A stretch of 64,000 nt of DNA, taken from NCBI GenBank assembly GCA_964244585.1, contig CAXTJM010000009.1:62001-126000 (forward strand), read 5' to 3'. The position numbers and the translations under genes were made by a program. Positions within the stretch are counted from its first letter, which is position 1. Every line of letters starts with the position of its first letter. Shown piece by piece: positions 17,105 through 25,619 of this stretch. The stretch is from LMUY01 sp964244585. Lineage in GTDB: Bacteria > Pseudomonadota > Alphaproteobacteria > Acetobacterales > Acetobacteraceae. Under the pieces are notes generated by a model. That model made no database searches. It was not told the origin of the DNA and saw only the letters and a program-made list of their open reading frames with translations.

Positions 17105-17425
17105 ATGCTGGGTGGAATTGAACTCCGGGCACTGAACACATGGTGCGGCCGCCGTGACATGAGTTGGTCTCCGGCCGAGTCCGAGCAAGGGCCGCCGACC
17201 ATGATGCTGAAGCGGCGCGACGCTGCCCGGCCTTGGCAACGCATGATGCTCGTGCTGGATGAAGGCGAGATGAGGCTCGAAAACGAGTTGGGGGAAACCC
17301 TGGCGAGCGCATCGGACCTGCCGGCCCTGCTGGATGCGGTGGAAGGGGGCGTGGCGGATGGCTCGGCGGCTCCCGCAGTTCAGCGGAGCGGCTCAAGCCT
17401 CCCCATGCTCGACTTTATCCTTTAG
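17105..17425 (+). CDS. Hypothetical protein
   Basis: A 106-residue protein with no recognised domain, signal peptide or membrane segment. The centre reads AARPWQRMMLVLDEGEMRLE, followed by SASDLPALLDAVEGG, which looks like a small alpha/beta fold. In-frame ATGs near 17202 could shorten it to about 74 residues starting MMLKRRDAARPW. A plausible extended -10 lies upstream. Its 3' end overlaps the convergent metF stop by 11 bases. Function unknown. Confidence 0.55.
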   Translation: MLGGIELRALNTWCGRRDMSWSPAESEQGPPTMMLKRRDAARPWQRMMLVLDEGEMRLENELGETLASASDLPALLDAVEGGVADGSAAPAVQRSGSSLPMLDFIL

Positions 17426-18374
17426 GGCTCGCATCTGCTCTTGGCCGCACGCCCAGGATGTGGGCTATGGCAAAGGTCAGGTCCGCCCGGTTGAGCGTGT
17501 AGAAATGGAACTCGTCGACGCCGTTCGCCTGTAGCAGCCTTACCTGTTCCGCGGCCACGATGGCGGCGACCATGCGGCGGATCTCCGGATCGTCTTCCGT
17601 GCCTTCGAACATTGCGCCGAGCCACGCCGGCACGGCGGTACCGCAGATCGCGCTGAACTTCGCGGCCTGTGCAAAGTTCGACACCGGCATGATGCCGGGC
17701 ACGATGGATGCTGTGATGCCGGCTGCCACGGCACGGTCGATAAAATCCAGGAACAACCCGGCGTCGAAGAAATACTGGGTGATCGCACGGGTTGCGCCGG
17801 CGTCGAGCTTCCGCTTGAGGTTGTCAAGGTCGTGGACCGGGCTGGTCGCCATCGGATGGGTTTCCGGATAGGCCGCGACCGAGATCTCGAAATCGGCGAT
17901 GCGCTTCAGGCCGGCCACCAGATCGTTGGCGTAGGCATAGCCTTGCGGGTGGGCGGCGTAGCGCTCCCCAGCCGGTGGATCGCCGCGCAGGGCGACGATG
18001 TGGCGCACGCCGCAATCCCAGTACTGCCGGGCGACGTCGTCCACCTCGCCCCGGCTGGCACCGACGCAGGTCAGGTGCGCGGCGGGCGTCAGGCTCGTCT
18101 CGGCCACGATCCGGCTTACCGTCGCATGCGTCCGCGCCTGGGTGCTGCCGCCCGCGCCATAGGTGACCGAGACGAATCGCGGGGCAAGGCGCTCCAGCCG
18201 CCGGATGCAGGCCCAGAGCTGCTGCTCCAGCGTGTCGGTACGCGGCGGCGAGAACTCGAACGACAGGGCCGGCGGCGATCCCTGGGCGGGTGCCGGAAGG
18301 GCGCCGAAACGCGGTCCGGTCAGCCAGCGCTCCAGGGTCGGTGTGGCATGCGACAGCCGCGTCACTTCGTTCAT
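17415..18374 (-). CDS. metF: 5,10-methylenetetrahydrofolate reductase
   Basis: MetF reduces methylene-THF to methyl-THF, the methyl donor for methionine synthesis, with FAD. The 319-residue product shows SFEFSPPRTDTLEQQLW near the N-terminus, FVSVTYGAGGSTQARTH, HIVALRGDPP, YPETHPM and the C-terminal FHFYTLNRADL; these are family signatures. ATG at 18374 is preceded by AAGGAG only one base away, an unusually short spacing, so initiation could be inefficient or a nearby start may be used. It is divergent from mlaA across a 174-base region in which I see no riboswitch I can name. Confidence 0.95.
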   Translation of the reverse strand: MNEVTRLSHATPTLERWLTGPRFGALPAPAQGSPPALSFEFSPPRTDTLEQQLWACIRRLERLAPRFVSVTYGAGGSTQARTHATVSRIVAETSLTPAAHLTCVGASRGEVDDVARQYWDCGVRHIVALRGDPPAGERYAAHPQGYAYANDLVAGLKRIADFEISVAAYPETHPMATSPVHDLDNLKRKLDAGATRAITQYFFDAGLFLDFIDRAVAAGITASIVPGIMPVSNFAQAAKFSAICGTAVPAWLGAMFEGTEDDPEIRRMVAAIVAAEQVRLLQANGVDEFHFYTLNRADLTFAIAHILGVRPRADASPKG

Positions 18375-18548
18375 GCTCCTTGTGATGGGGGTATCCGCAC
18401 CGCAACGCAAGCGCCACGGCATGGAAAGGCGATGATGGGCGGACCGCCCGGGCAGATTGTGCGATGCGTGTCGCGTGCTAGACATGATCGGCCGATGCCT
18501 GCTCAATCGCCGAAGATGTCGCGACCGTCGTTCCAAGGATTTACGCCA

Positions 18549-19310
18549 ATGCCTTTGCTGCGCTCCATGCTCGCCCTGGCAACGGTGTGGGGCCTTGCCG
18601 CCTGCGCGACCAAGCCGCCGGCCTCGGACGCTGCCGCGACGGCGGAATACCTGGACAACAACGACCCTTTCGAGCCTGCCAACCGGGTCGGCTACGCGAT
18701 CAATGACGGGCTAGACACCTACTTTCTTGCACCGGTCGCACGGGCCTACCGCTACGCCGTGCCCGGCGTGGTCAGGGAGCCGGTCCACAACGTGCTGCAG
18801 AACATCACCACGCCCGTGCTCTTCATCAACGACGTGGTGCAGACCAGGCCACGCCGGGCTGGCGACACGTTCATGCGCTTCGTGATCAACACGACCGCGG
18901 GCGTGGGCGGGCTGTTCGACGTAGCCGCCAAGGTCGGCTATCCCTACCACGACAACGATTTCGGCACGACCCTGGCCTTGTGGGGCGTGCCGGAAGGTCC
19001 GTTCCTGTTCCTTCCGGTGCTCGGTCCGTCCAATCCGCGGGATGCGACGGGTTACGGCGTGGACGTCGCCTTCGACCCGTTCACCTACGTGCCGAGCGGC
19101 CACGGCCTGCGCACGTTCGAGTATGCGCGAATCGGCGTATCGGCCGTGGATGCGCGGTCGCAGGTGTTGGACGAGGTGGCTTCCGTGAAGAAAACAGCGC
19201 TTGATCCCTATGCGACGTTCCGCAGCCTCTACCGGCAAAACCGGGAGAGCACGATCGATCGCGTCCGCACGGAGGACCGTGCGACGGTGCCGAACTGGTA
19301 TGCGAAGTGA
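18549..19310 (+). CDS. mlaA: Outer-membrane lipid asymmetry lipoprotein MlaA/VacJ
   Basis: MlaA sits in the outer membrane and removes misplaced phospholipids from the outer leaflet, passing them to MlaC. The 253-residue product has a lipoprotein signal (SMLALATVWGLAAC, Cys at about residue 18). It carries the family core DPFEPANRVGYAINDGLDTY, VLQNITTPVLFINDVVQ, the segment FVINTTAGVGGLFDVA, and DNDFGTTLALWGVPEGPF. It overlaps mlaC's longest frame and forms a two-gene unit with it. The matching inner-membrane ABC part, mlaF and mlaE, is at the right edge of this window. Confidence 0.95.
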   Translation: MPLLRSMLALATVWGLAACATKPPASDAAATAEYLDNNDPFEPANRVGYAINDGLDTYFLAPVARAYRYAVPGVVREPVHNVLQNITTPVLFINDVVQTRPRRAGDTFMRFVINTTAGVGGLFDVAAKVGYPYHDNDFGTTLALWGVPEGPFLFLPVLGPSNPRDATGYGVDVAFDPFTYVPSGHGLRTFEYARIGVSAVDARSQVLDEVASVKKTALDPYATFRSLYRQNRESTIDRVRTEDRATVPNWYAK

Positions 19311-19336
19311 CCGCCATGTGCGAGGGAACCGGATCG

Positions 19337-19948
19337 ATGATGCTCACCCGCCGAATTTTGCTGGCGTCCGCCACCGCGGCGGTGGCACTCGGCGCCATGC
19401 CGGCGCCGCCGGCCCATGCACAGGATGCCGGCGCCGCCGCGTTCGTGCAGAGCTTCGGCGACCGCCTGGTCGCGGTGGTCAACGGCGAGGGATCCCTGCC
19501 GGAAAAGGAGCAGCGCATCCGCCCACTGATCGACCAGGCCGTGGACGTGGACGCGATCGCCAAATTCTGCCTCGGCCGGTTCATCAACATGTCCAGCCCG
19601 CAGCAGGTCAACGAGTTCACCCAGCTGTTCCACGGCGTGCTGGTCAACAACATCACCAGCAAGATCGGCGAATACCGCGGGGTGACCTTCCGCATGGGCG
19701 ACACGTCGATGCGCGGCACCGAGGCCTATGTCGGGACGCTGGTGCAGCGCCCCAACAGCGCGCCGACCAACGTGCGCTGGGTCGTGAGCACGGCGGCCGG
19801 CTCGCCGAAGATAGTGGACGTCGTCGCGGAGGGCACCAGCCTGCGCCTGACGCAGCGCAGCGACTACGCCTCCTTTCTCAGCCATAACGGCAACAGCGTG
19901 GACGCGCTGTTGGCGGCCATGAAGCGACAGGTCGCCGCCGGAGGCTAG
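19337..19948 (+). CDS. mlaC: Periplasmic phospholipid shuttle protein MlaC
   Basis: MlaC ferries phospholipid between MlaA and the inner-membrane MlaFEDB complex. The protein begins MMLTRRILLASATAAVALGA with an AHA-Q cleavage site, a clear export signal. It continues with AFVQSFGDRLVAVVNGEG, RIRPLIDQAVDVDAIAKFCL and VRWVVSTAAGSPKIVDVVAEG, the Tol_Tol_Ttg2/MlaC pattern. I place the start at 19337 because the signal peptide begins there; the frame is open back to 19307. Its stop overlaps the convergent oxidoreductase stop by four bases. Confidence 0.92.
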   Translation: MMLTRRILLASATAAVALGAMPAPPAHAQDAGAAAFVQSFGDRLVAVVNGEGSLPEKEQRIRPLIDQAVDVDAIAKFCLGRFINMSSPQQVNEFTQLFHGVLVNNITSKIGEYRGVTFRMGDTSMRGTEAYVGTLVQRPNSAPTNVRWVVSTAAGSPKIVDVVAEGTSLRLTQRSDYASFLSHNGNSVDALLAAMKRQVAAGG

Positions 19949-21048
19949 GGCGCCGCACGAGCCAGACCGGGTCGGTTCACGTCGATCCCGGCTTCGACGC
20001 CCTGGCCAAGGACGGCCGCGGCGCCGGCGGCGGACAGCGCGGGCGAGGTCATGACGCCGAAGCCACCTTGGCCGGCCAGCCAGAAAAATCCTTTATTCAA
20101 CTGGTCCTCGCCTACCACGGGCGAGTGGTCGGGGCTGAAGGTCCGCAGCCCGGCCCACCGATGCGGGACGTGGCGGATCGCCAGCGTCGTCAGTTGTTGC
20201 AGGCGGTCCAGGGCGATGGCGACATCCAGTTCCTCCGGCTGCGCGTCGCAGGGTTCGGTGGGCGTGGCGTCCGCGGGCGAGACCATGAGCCGACCTGCAT
20301 CCGGCTTGAAATAGAGCGTCTCGGTGACGTCGTTCACCATCGGCCAGTTCGCGCTGTCGGGGGCAGCGACGATCACGGCGGTGCGGCGCTTCGGCACCAG
20401 CCCGACCGGGGTGACGCCGGCCAGCCGTGCCACGTGGTCTGCCCAGGCGCCGGCGGCGTTGACCAGATTGGCCGCGGCGAACCGGCCCGCCGGCGTGTCG
20501 ACCAGCCAGGCAGCGCCGTTGCGGTCGATCCGCGTGGCCCGGGCATCGGTGACGATGGTGCCGCCGGCTGCCAGCAAGCCGCGGCGGTAGCCGCCGAGCA
20601 GCGCATCGACGTCGATGTCGCAGACGTCGGGCTCAATGAAGGCGGCCGCCACCGCCTTCGGACGCAACACCGGCACCATCCGCAGCGCTTCCGCCGGGGC
20701 GAGCGGCGCCATTGCCGGAACGTGAAGCCTGCCCTCGGCCAAGGCAGCCGCCAACTGCACCTCCTCCCCGGCACGGGCCACGGTCAAGCTGCCGCGGGAG
20801 CGCAACAGCGGCACGTCGGTGAAGCCGGGCGGCGGCGCGGCCAGGAACGGCCGGCTGGCCACGCTGAGCCGCCGCACGGCCGACGTGCCGTAATTTTCCG
20901 TCAGCGTGGCGGCGGACCGTGCCGTGCTGTGCGTGGCGCAATGCGCCTCCGCCTCCAGCACCGTGACCTTCGCGCCAGCCGCGGCGAGGCGCCACGCGAC
21001 GCTCATGCCCGCAATGCCGCCGCCGACCACCAGGATATCGGCGTTCAT
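19945..21048 (-). CDS. FAD-dependent oxidoreductase (DAO family)
   Basis: A 367-residue DAO-fold flavoprotein. It has the dinucleotide motif VVGGGIAGMSVAWRLAAAGAKVTVLEAE at residues 7-34, a middle FAD/substrate domain (LVNAAGAWADHVARLAGV), and the C-terminal GLRTFSPDHSPVVG and FFWLAGQGGFGVMTSPALS. The family oxidises amines or amino acids (glycine oxidase, D-amino acid dehydrogenase, sarcosine oxidase); the substrate cannot be assigned. It runs leftward, convergent with mlaC with a four-base overlap, and downstream of the SDR at 21133, with an 84-base gap. Confidence 0.88.
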   Translation of the reverse strand: MNADILVVGGGIAGMSVAWRLAAAGAKVTVLEAEAHCATHSTARSAATLTENYGTSAVRRLSVASRPFLAAPPPGFTDVPLLRSRGSLTVARAGEEVQLAAALAEGRLHVPAMAPLAPAEALRMVPVLRPKAVAAAFIEPDVCDIDVDALLGGYRRGLLAAGGTIVTDARATRIDRNGAAWLVDTPAGRFAAANLVNAAGAWADHVARLAGVTPVGLVPKRRTAVIVAAPDSANWPMVNDVTETLYFKPDAGRLMVSPADATPTEPCDAQPEELDVAIALDRLQQLTTLAIRHVPHRWAGLRTFSPDHSPVVGEDQLNKGFFWLAGQGGFGVMTSPALSAAGAAAVLGQGVEAGIDVNRPGLARAAP

Positions 21049-21132
21049 GCCGGGCTCCAGCCATGGCGCAACGCCGAAGCTGCCTTCGGCCTATCCACCA
21101 GGCGTCGCGCGCCAGGGTCCGGCGGCATCGGT

Positions 21133-21876
21133 CTAGCCACGGCCGACGAACGGCATCGCGTTCGCCATGACCGTCAGGCTGAGGATGTTCGCGTCGAGCG
21201 GGAGCGAGGCCATCAAGGCGACCGAGCGGGCGACGTTCGCCACGTCCATGACTGGTTCCACCTCCGTCGTCCCGTTCGCCTGCGGCACTCCCTGCGTCAT
21301 GCGGGCAGTCATCTCCGTGGCGGCGTTGCCGACATCCACCTGGCCGCAGGCGATGCCGAATTGGCGACCGTCCAGCGAGATCGTCTTCGTCAGGCCGCTC
21401 ACGCCATGCTTGGTGGCGGTGTAGGGGGCCGAACCCGGGCGGGGGGCATGGGCGGAGATGGATCCGTTGTTGATGATGCGGCCACCCTGCGGCGTCTGAT
21501 CCCGCATCATGCGGAAGGCGCCGCGGGCGACGCGGAACACGCCGGAAAGGTTGACCGCAACCACGCTGTCCCACTGCTCGTCGGTGAGGTCGCCGAAATT
21601 GGTCGATGCCACGTTGCCGCCGGCATTGTTGAACACGACGTCCAGCCGGCCCCATTCACGGCTGATTGCGGCGAACAATGCCTCGACGGAGGCAGGCTGC
21701 GCCACGTCCGTGGGCACGACCAGCGTGGTGGCGCCGTCGGCCAGCGCGGCGGTCTCCTCCAGCGCGTCCCGTCGGCGGCCCGCCAGGGCGACCGCGAAAC
21801 CATCCTTGGCCAAAGCCAGCGCGGACGCCCGGCCGATGCCGCCGCCGGCCCCGGTCACCAACGCTGTTCGTGCCAT
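21133..21876 (-). CDS. Short-chain dehydrogenase/reductase
   Basis: A 247-residue classical SDR: VTGAGGGIGRASALALA (NAD(P) motif, residues 7-23), NNAGGN, INNGSISAHAP (catalytic Ser) and YTATKHG (catalytic Tyr and Lys). The typical PG motif after beta-6 is replaced by CGQVDVGNAATEM, as in an SDR group with a longer substrate loop. The substrate is unknown. It lies between murA and the FAD oxidoreductase, all leftward, and could act in the same pathway as the oxidoreductase, though there is no direct evidence. Confidence 0.9.
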   Translation of the reverse strand: MARTALVTGAGGGIGRASALALAKDGFAVALAGRRRDALEETAALADGATTLVVPTDVAQPASVEALFAAISREWGRLDVVFNNAGGNVASTNFGDLTDEQWDSVVAVNLSGVFRVARGAFRMMRDQTPQGGRIINNGSISAHAPRPGSAPYTATKHGVSGLTKTISLDGRQFGIACGQVDVGNAATEMTARMTQGVPQANGTTEVEPVMDVANVARSVALMASLPLDANILSLTVMANAMPFVGRG

Positions 21877-21919
21877 GCCGAATCACTCCCTGTGACGGCA
21901 AGCCTAGGCCGAAGACGGA

Positions 21920-23182
21920 CTAGCCGGCAACGCGCTCCACGTCCGCGCCGCAGGCCGCAAGCTTCTGTTCCAGCGCCTCGTACCCGCGATCCAGATGGTA
22001 CACCCGGTTCACAATGGTGTCGCCCGAGGCCACCAGCCCGGCGATCACCAGCGAGGCGCTCGCCCGCAGGTCCGTGGCCATGACGGGGGCGCCGGACAGC
22101 GACGGCACGCCGCGGACGATGGCGGAGGCGCCGTGGACGTTGATGCTGGCGCCCATCCGCGTCAGCTCGCTGACATGCATGAACCTGTTCTCGAAGATCG
22201 TCTCGGTGACCATCGCGGCGCCCTGGGCGACGCTCATCAGCACCAGGAATTGCGCCTGCATGTCGGTGGGGAAGCCGGGATACGGTTCGGTCATGGCGTC
22301 CGTGCCGTGCAGCCCGTTGCGCCGGGTCACCCGGACGCCCTCGGGCTCGGGCGTCAATTCCACGCCCGCCGCGTCCATGACCGCGCGTACCGCCGCCAGA
22401 TGCGCCAGGTCCGCCCCGCGCAGCAGCACCGTGCCCCCGGTGATCGCCGCGGCGCAGGCATAGGTGCCGGTCTCGATCCGGTCGGGGATGACGGTGTGCC
22501 GGGCGCCGTGCAGCGAGCCGACCCCCTCTATGGTCAACGTGCCGGTGCCCATGCCGCCGATCCGCGCACCCATGGCGATCAGGCAGTGCGCGAGATCGTC
22601 GATCTCCGGCTCGCGTGCCGCGTTGGCGATCGTGGTCTGCCCGTCCGCCAGCGACGCCGCCATCATCAGGTTCTCGGTGGCGCCGACGGAGGCGAAGGGC
22701 AGCACGATCGCGGCGCCGTGCAGGCCGCCCGGCGCGGTCGCGTTGATGTAGCCCGAGTCGAGGTCGACCTGCGCGCCCATCTGCTCCAGACCTTTCAGGT
22801 GCAGGTCGACCGGCCGCGTGCCGATGGCGCAGCCGCCGGGCAGGGACACCCGCGCCTCCCGGCAGCGTGCCAGCAGGGGGCCCAGCACCAATACCGAGGC
22901 ACGCATCTTGCGCACGATGTCGTACGGCGCTTCCGTCGAGGTGATGGTGCCGCCGAGCGAAAGGGTACGTCCGTCGTTGCCCACCGGCTCCACCGCGATG
23001 CCGTGCTGGGCGATCAGGCTGCTCATCGTGTCGATGTCGGCAAGGCGTGGGACGTTGCCCAGCACCAGCCGCTCCTCCGTCAGCAGCCCGGCCGCCATCA
23101 GCGGCAGGCTGGCGTTCTTCGCGCCGCCGATGGCGATCTCGCCATGCAGCGGACGGCCGCCGCGGATACGAATCTTGTCCAT
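21920..23182 (-). CDS. murA: UDP-N-acetylglucosamine 1-carboxyvinyltransferase
   Basis: MurA transfers enolpyruvate from PEP to UDP-GlcNAc, the first committed peptidoglycan step and the fosfomycin target. The 420-residue protein shows the inside-out barrel repeats: GGAKNASLPLMAAGLL near the start, LPGGCAIGTRPVDLHL with the catalytic Cys kept, FASVGATENLMMAA, and TDMQAQF. Cys rather than Asp in the loop suggests fosfomycin sensitivity by this determinant. ATG at 23182 starts MDKIRIRGG. It lies eleven bases after dcd and is probably cotranscribed. Confidence 0.97.
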   Translation of the reverse strand: MDKIRIRGGRPLHGEIAIGGAKNASLPLMAAGLLTEERLVLGNVPRLADIDTMSSLIAQHGIAVEPVGNDGRTLSLGGTITSTEAPYDIVRKMRASVLVLGPLLARCREARVSLPGGCAIGTRPVDLHLKGLEQMGAQVDLDSGYINATAPGGLHGAAIVLPFASVGATENLMMAASLADGQTTIANAAREPEIDDLAHCLIAMGARIGGMGTGTLTIEGVGSLHGARHTVIPDRIETGTYACAAAITGGTVLLRGADLAHLAAVRAVMDAAGVELTPEPEGVRVTRRNGLHGTDAMTEPYPGFPTDMQAQFLVLMSVAQGAAMVTETIFENRFMHVSELTRMGASINVHGASAIVRGVPSLSGAPVMATDLRASASLVIAGLVASGDTIVNRVYHLDRGYEALEQKLAACGADVERVAG

Positions 23183-23193
23183 GATGGTCGTCC

Positions 23194-23748
23194 TTACATC
23201 CGGGGCAGGGCGGTGCCGCGCTGGCGCATATACTTGCCCGCACGGTCGGCATAGCTGGTCTCGCAGGGTTCGGCCCCCTGGAGGAACAGGAACTGGCAGA
23301 TGCCTTCCCCGGCATAGATGCGGGCGGGCAAGGGGGTCGTGTTGCTGATCTCGATCGTCACCTGGCCCTCCCATTCCGGCTCCAGCGGGGTCACGTTCAC
23401 GATGATGCCGCAGCGTGCATAGGTCGACTTGCCCAAACAGATGACGAGGATGTCGCGCGGGATGCGGAAATATTCCATGGTGTGGGCGAGCGCGAAGCTG
23501 TTCGGCGGGATGATCGCCACGGGGCCGCGCCGGTCCACGAAGCTGTCCGGGTTGAAGTTCTTCGGATCCACCACCGCGCTGTCGACATTGGTGAAGATCT
23601 TGAACTCGTCTGCCACCCTGGCGTCATAGCCGTAGGAGGACAGGCCGTAGCTGATCACCCCATCGCGTTTCTGCGCCTCGGTGAAGGGCTCGATCATGGC
23701 AGCATCCAGCGCCATGCGGCGTATCCAGCGGTCGGCCATGACGGGCAT
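23194..23748 (-). CDS. dcd: dCTP deaminase
   Basis: Dcd deaminates dCTP to dUTP, the main route to dTTP in many bacteria. The 184-residue protein shows YGLSSYGYDARVADEF, the conserved FALAHTMEYFRIP, GKSTYARCGIIVNVTPLEPEWEGQV with catalytic Arg and Glu, and the C-terminal ARIYAGEGICQFLFL. Length matches the family. It is divergent from rpmB over 136 bases and immediately upstream of murA. Confidence 0.97.
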   Translation of the reverse strand: MPVMADRWIRRMALDAAMIEPFTEAQKRDGVISYGLSSYGYDARVADEFKIFTNVDSAVVDPKNFNPDSFVDRRGPVAIIPPNSFALAHTMEYFRIPRDILVICLGKSTYARCGIIVNVTPLEPEWEGQVTIEISNTTPLPARIYAGEGICQFLFLQGAEPCETSYADRAGKYMRQRGTALPRM

Positions 23749-23818
23749 CGGGGCAGGTCTCCGGCAACGGCAGCCGGTCTAGCGCACCGCACCGCGCTGC
23801 GGCAAACCGCCGGCCGGG

Positions 23819-23847
23819 TTGACGCCGGCGGGGGGCTTCGCCATAAA
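23819..23847 (+). promoter_or_regulatory. Sigma-70-like promoter for rpmB
   Basis: TTGACG (23819-23824) and CATAAA (23842-23847) are separated by 17 bases, 38 bases before the rpmB ATG. Both hexamers are near consensus, which stands out against this GC-rich background. GAGG about ten bases before the ATG would serve as ribosome site. Confidence 0.55.
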
Positions 23848-23884
23848 CCACGCTCTTTCGCGCAAGCCTCGAGGATTACGAACG

Positions 23885-24181
23885 ATGTCCCGCCGTTGCC
23901 TGATCTCCGGCAAGGGTGTGCTGACCGGTAATAACGTCAGCCACGCCAACAACAAGAGCCGCCGTCGCTTCCTGCCGAACCTGCAGGAGCAGTCGCTGTT
24001 GTCGGACGTGCTGGGAACCGCCGTGCGCGTGCGGCTGACCACGCACGGGCTTCGCACGATTGAGCATAACGGTGGTTTGGATGCCTTCCTGCTTGGCACG
24101 CCGAACCGCAGCCTCCCGGAGGAGGCGCAGTCGCTGAAGCGCCGCATCCTGCGCGCCCAGGCCAAGAAAGCTGCCGCCTAG
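23885..24181 (+). CDS. rpmB: Ribosomal protein L28
   Basis: L28 is a large-subunit ribosomal protein. The 98-residue product starts MSRRCLISGKGVLTGNNVSHAN and continues NKSRRRFLPNLQ, the family signature, then RVRLTTHGLRTIEHNGGLDAF. It is the long alphaproteobacterial form, with a Lys/Ala tail. A good promoter lies just upstream. The frame is open upstream, but ATG 23885 gives the canonical start. Confidence 0.97.
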   Translation: MSRRCLISGKGVLTGNNVSHANNKSRRRFLPNLQEQSLLSDVLGTAVRVRLTTHGLRTIEHNGGLDAFLLGTPNRSLPEEAQSLKRRILRAQAKKAAA

Positions 24182-24212
24182 CGCCTGATCGCGCGGCTTC
24201 GGTCGAGGCGCC

Positions 24213-24231
24213 GTCCTGGCCTGGCCAGGAC
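24213..24231 (+). terminator. Strong inverted repeat after rpmB, possible terminator
   Basis: GTCCTGGCC and GGCCAGGAC form a perfect nine-base inverted repeat around one base, 31 bases after the rpmB stop. A real hairpin would open to a 7-base stem with a 5-base loop. No T-run follows, so intrinsic termination is not certain; a symmetric protein-binding site is an alternative. Confidence 0.4.
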
Positions 24232-24311
24232 AATTGGCGTGTCATGATCCGAAACGAGATGTGTGTGCCTAGGCTTTGACTCGGCCAGGCTGCGGGCGCT
24301 ACCGGGAAGGT

Positions 24312-25619
24312 ATGGAAGCAACCGCCATCCTGCTGGCCGCGGGCCTCGGCACACGGATGAAATCGACGCTGCCAAAGGCCCTGCATCCGATCGCCGGGCG
24401 ACCCATGCTCCGTCACCTGCTGGACTCGTGCCGTGACGTGTTCGAGCACGCGGTGGTGGTGGCAGGTCCGGGCATGCAGGTGTTGGACGCGGTCGCCGCC
24501 CCGCACCAGGTCGTGGTGCAGCATGATCGCCTCGGCACCGCCCATGCCGCGCTACAAGCCGCCGCAGCCTTCGGGCAAGGCGACGTGGCGATATTGTATG
24601 CGGACAACCCGCTGATCCGGCCTGCTACGCTGCGGCGGCTGCGAGCCGCCCGGGCCGACGCGGGACTGGTGCTGCTGGCGATGCGTCCGACCGATCCGGG
24701 TCGCTACGGGCGGGTGATCACCGCCGGCGGCGACGTCGAACGCATCGTGGAGTGGGCCGACGCGACGGAGCAGGAGCGGGCTGTCGGATTGTGCAACGCC
24801 GGCGTCCTCTGTGCCGCCGCCGCCGATCTGGAGCGCTGGCTGCGGGCCGTTGGCAACGATAACAGCAAGGGCGAGTACTACCTCACGGACGTCATCGCCC
24901 AGGCCCGCGCCGACGGGGTCCGCGTTGCCGCCGTCGAAGCGCCAGAGGCGGAACTGCGCGGCGTGAACTCCCGTGCCGAACTCGCCGTCGCGGAGGCGAC
25001 CGTGCAAGGCTGGTTGCGGGAGGCGGCGATGGCGGGCGGCGCCACGCTGACGGCTCCGGATACCGTGTTCCTGTCCGCCGACACGGTCCTCGCCCCCGAT
25101 GTCACGGTCGGGCCCAACGTGGTGTTCGGACCGGGCGTGTCGGTGGCGTCGGGAGTGGACATCCGTGCTTTCTGCCACCTGGAAGGCTGCACCATCGGGG
25201 CAGGGGCGGTGATCGGCCCGTTCGCCCGGCTGCGGCCCGGCACCGTCGTGGGAGCCGGCGCGCATGTCGGCAATTTCGTCGAACTGAAGGCGGCCATGCT
25301 GGGCGACGGGGCCAAGGCCAATCACCTGTCCTATATCGGCGATGCGACGGTCGGTGCGCGCAGCAACGTCGGCGCGGGCACGATCACGGTGAACTATGAC
25401 GGCTTCGCCAAGCATCGCACGACCATCGGTGAGCGGGCGTTCATCGGCTCCAACACTTCGCTGGTCGCGCCCGTGACGATCGGGGACTCGGCGCTGATCG
25501 TGGCCGGCAGCACCATTACCGAAGACGTGCCGCCTGACGCCATGGCGTTCGGTCGGGCGCGGCAGGTGACGAAGCCGGATCGTGCTGCTGCGTTCCGGGC
25601 GAAGAAGGAGCAGCGCTGA
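24312..25619 (+). CDS. glmU: Bifunctional UDP-GlcNAc pyrophosphorylase / GlcN-1-P acetyltransferase
   Basis: GlmU acetylates glucosamine-1-phosphate and then couples it to UTP, giving UDP-GlcNAc for peptidoglycan and LPS. The N-terminal uridylyltransferase begins ILLAAGLGTRMKSTLPKALHP, with QHDRLGTAHA and YADNPLIRP. The C-terminal left-handed beta helix has hexapeptide repeats and FVELKAAMLGDGAKANHLSYIGDA with the acetyl-transfer His, then NYDGFAKHRT. ATG 24312 is preceded by GGAAGG. The 435-residue length is normal. The stop overlaps the glmS start by one base (TGATG), so translation is coupled. Confidence 0.97.
   Translation: MEATAILLAAGLGTRMKSTLPKALHPIAGRPMLRHLLDSCRDVFEHAVVVAGPGMQVLDAVAAPHQVVVQHDRLGTAHAALQAAAAFGQGDVAILYADNPLIRPATLRRLRAARADAGLVLLAMRPTDPGRYGRVITAGGDVERIVEWADATEQERAVGLCNAGVLCAAAADLERWLRAVGNDNSKGEYYLTDVIAQARADGVRVAAVEAPEAELRGVNSRAELAVAEATVQGWLREAAMAGGATLTAPDTVFLSADTVLAPDVTVGPNVVFGPGVSVASGVDIRAFCHLEGCTIGAGAVIGPFARLRPGTVVGAGAHVGNFVELKAAMLGDGAKANHLSYIGDATVGARSNVGAGTITVNYDGFAKHRTTIGERAFIGSNTSLVAPVTIGDSALIVAGSTITEDVPPDAMAFGRARQVTKPDRAAAFRAKKEQR

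Noticed and set aside
18375..18548. Possible SAM or SAH riboswitch between metF and mlaA
   Set aside because: I could not find the conserved core or pairing of any known class by eye.
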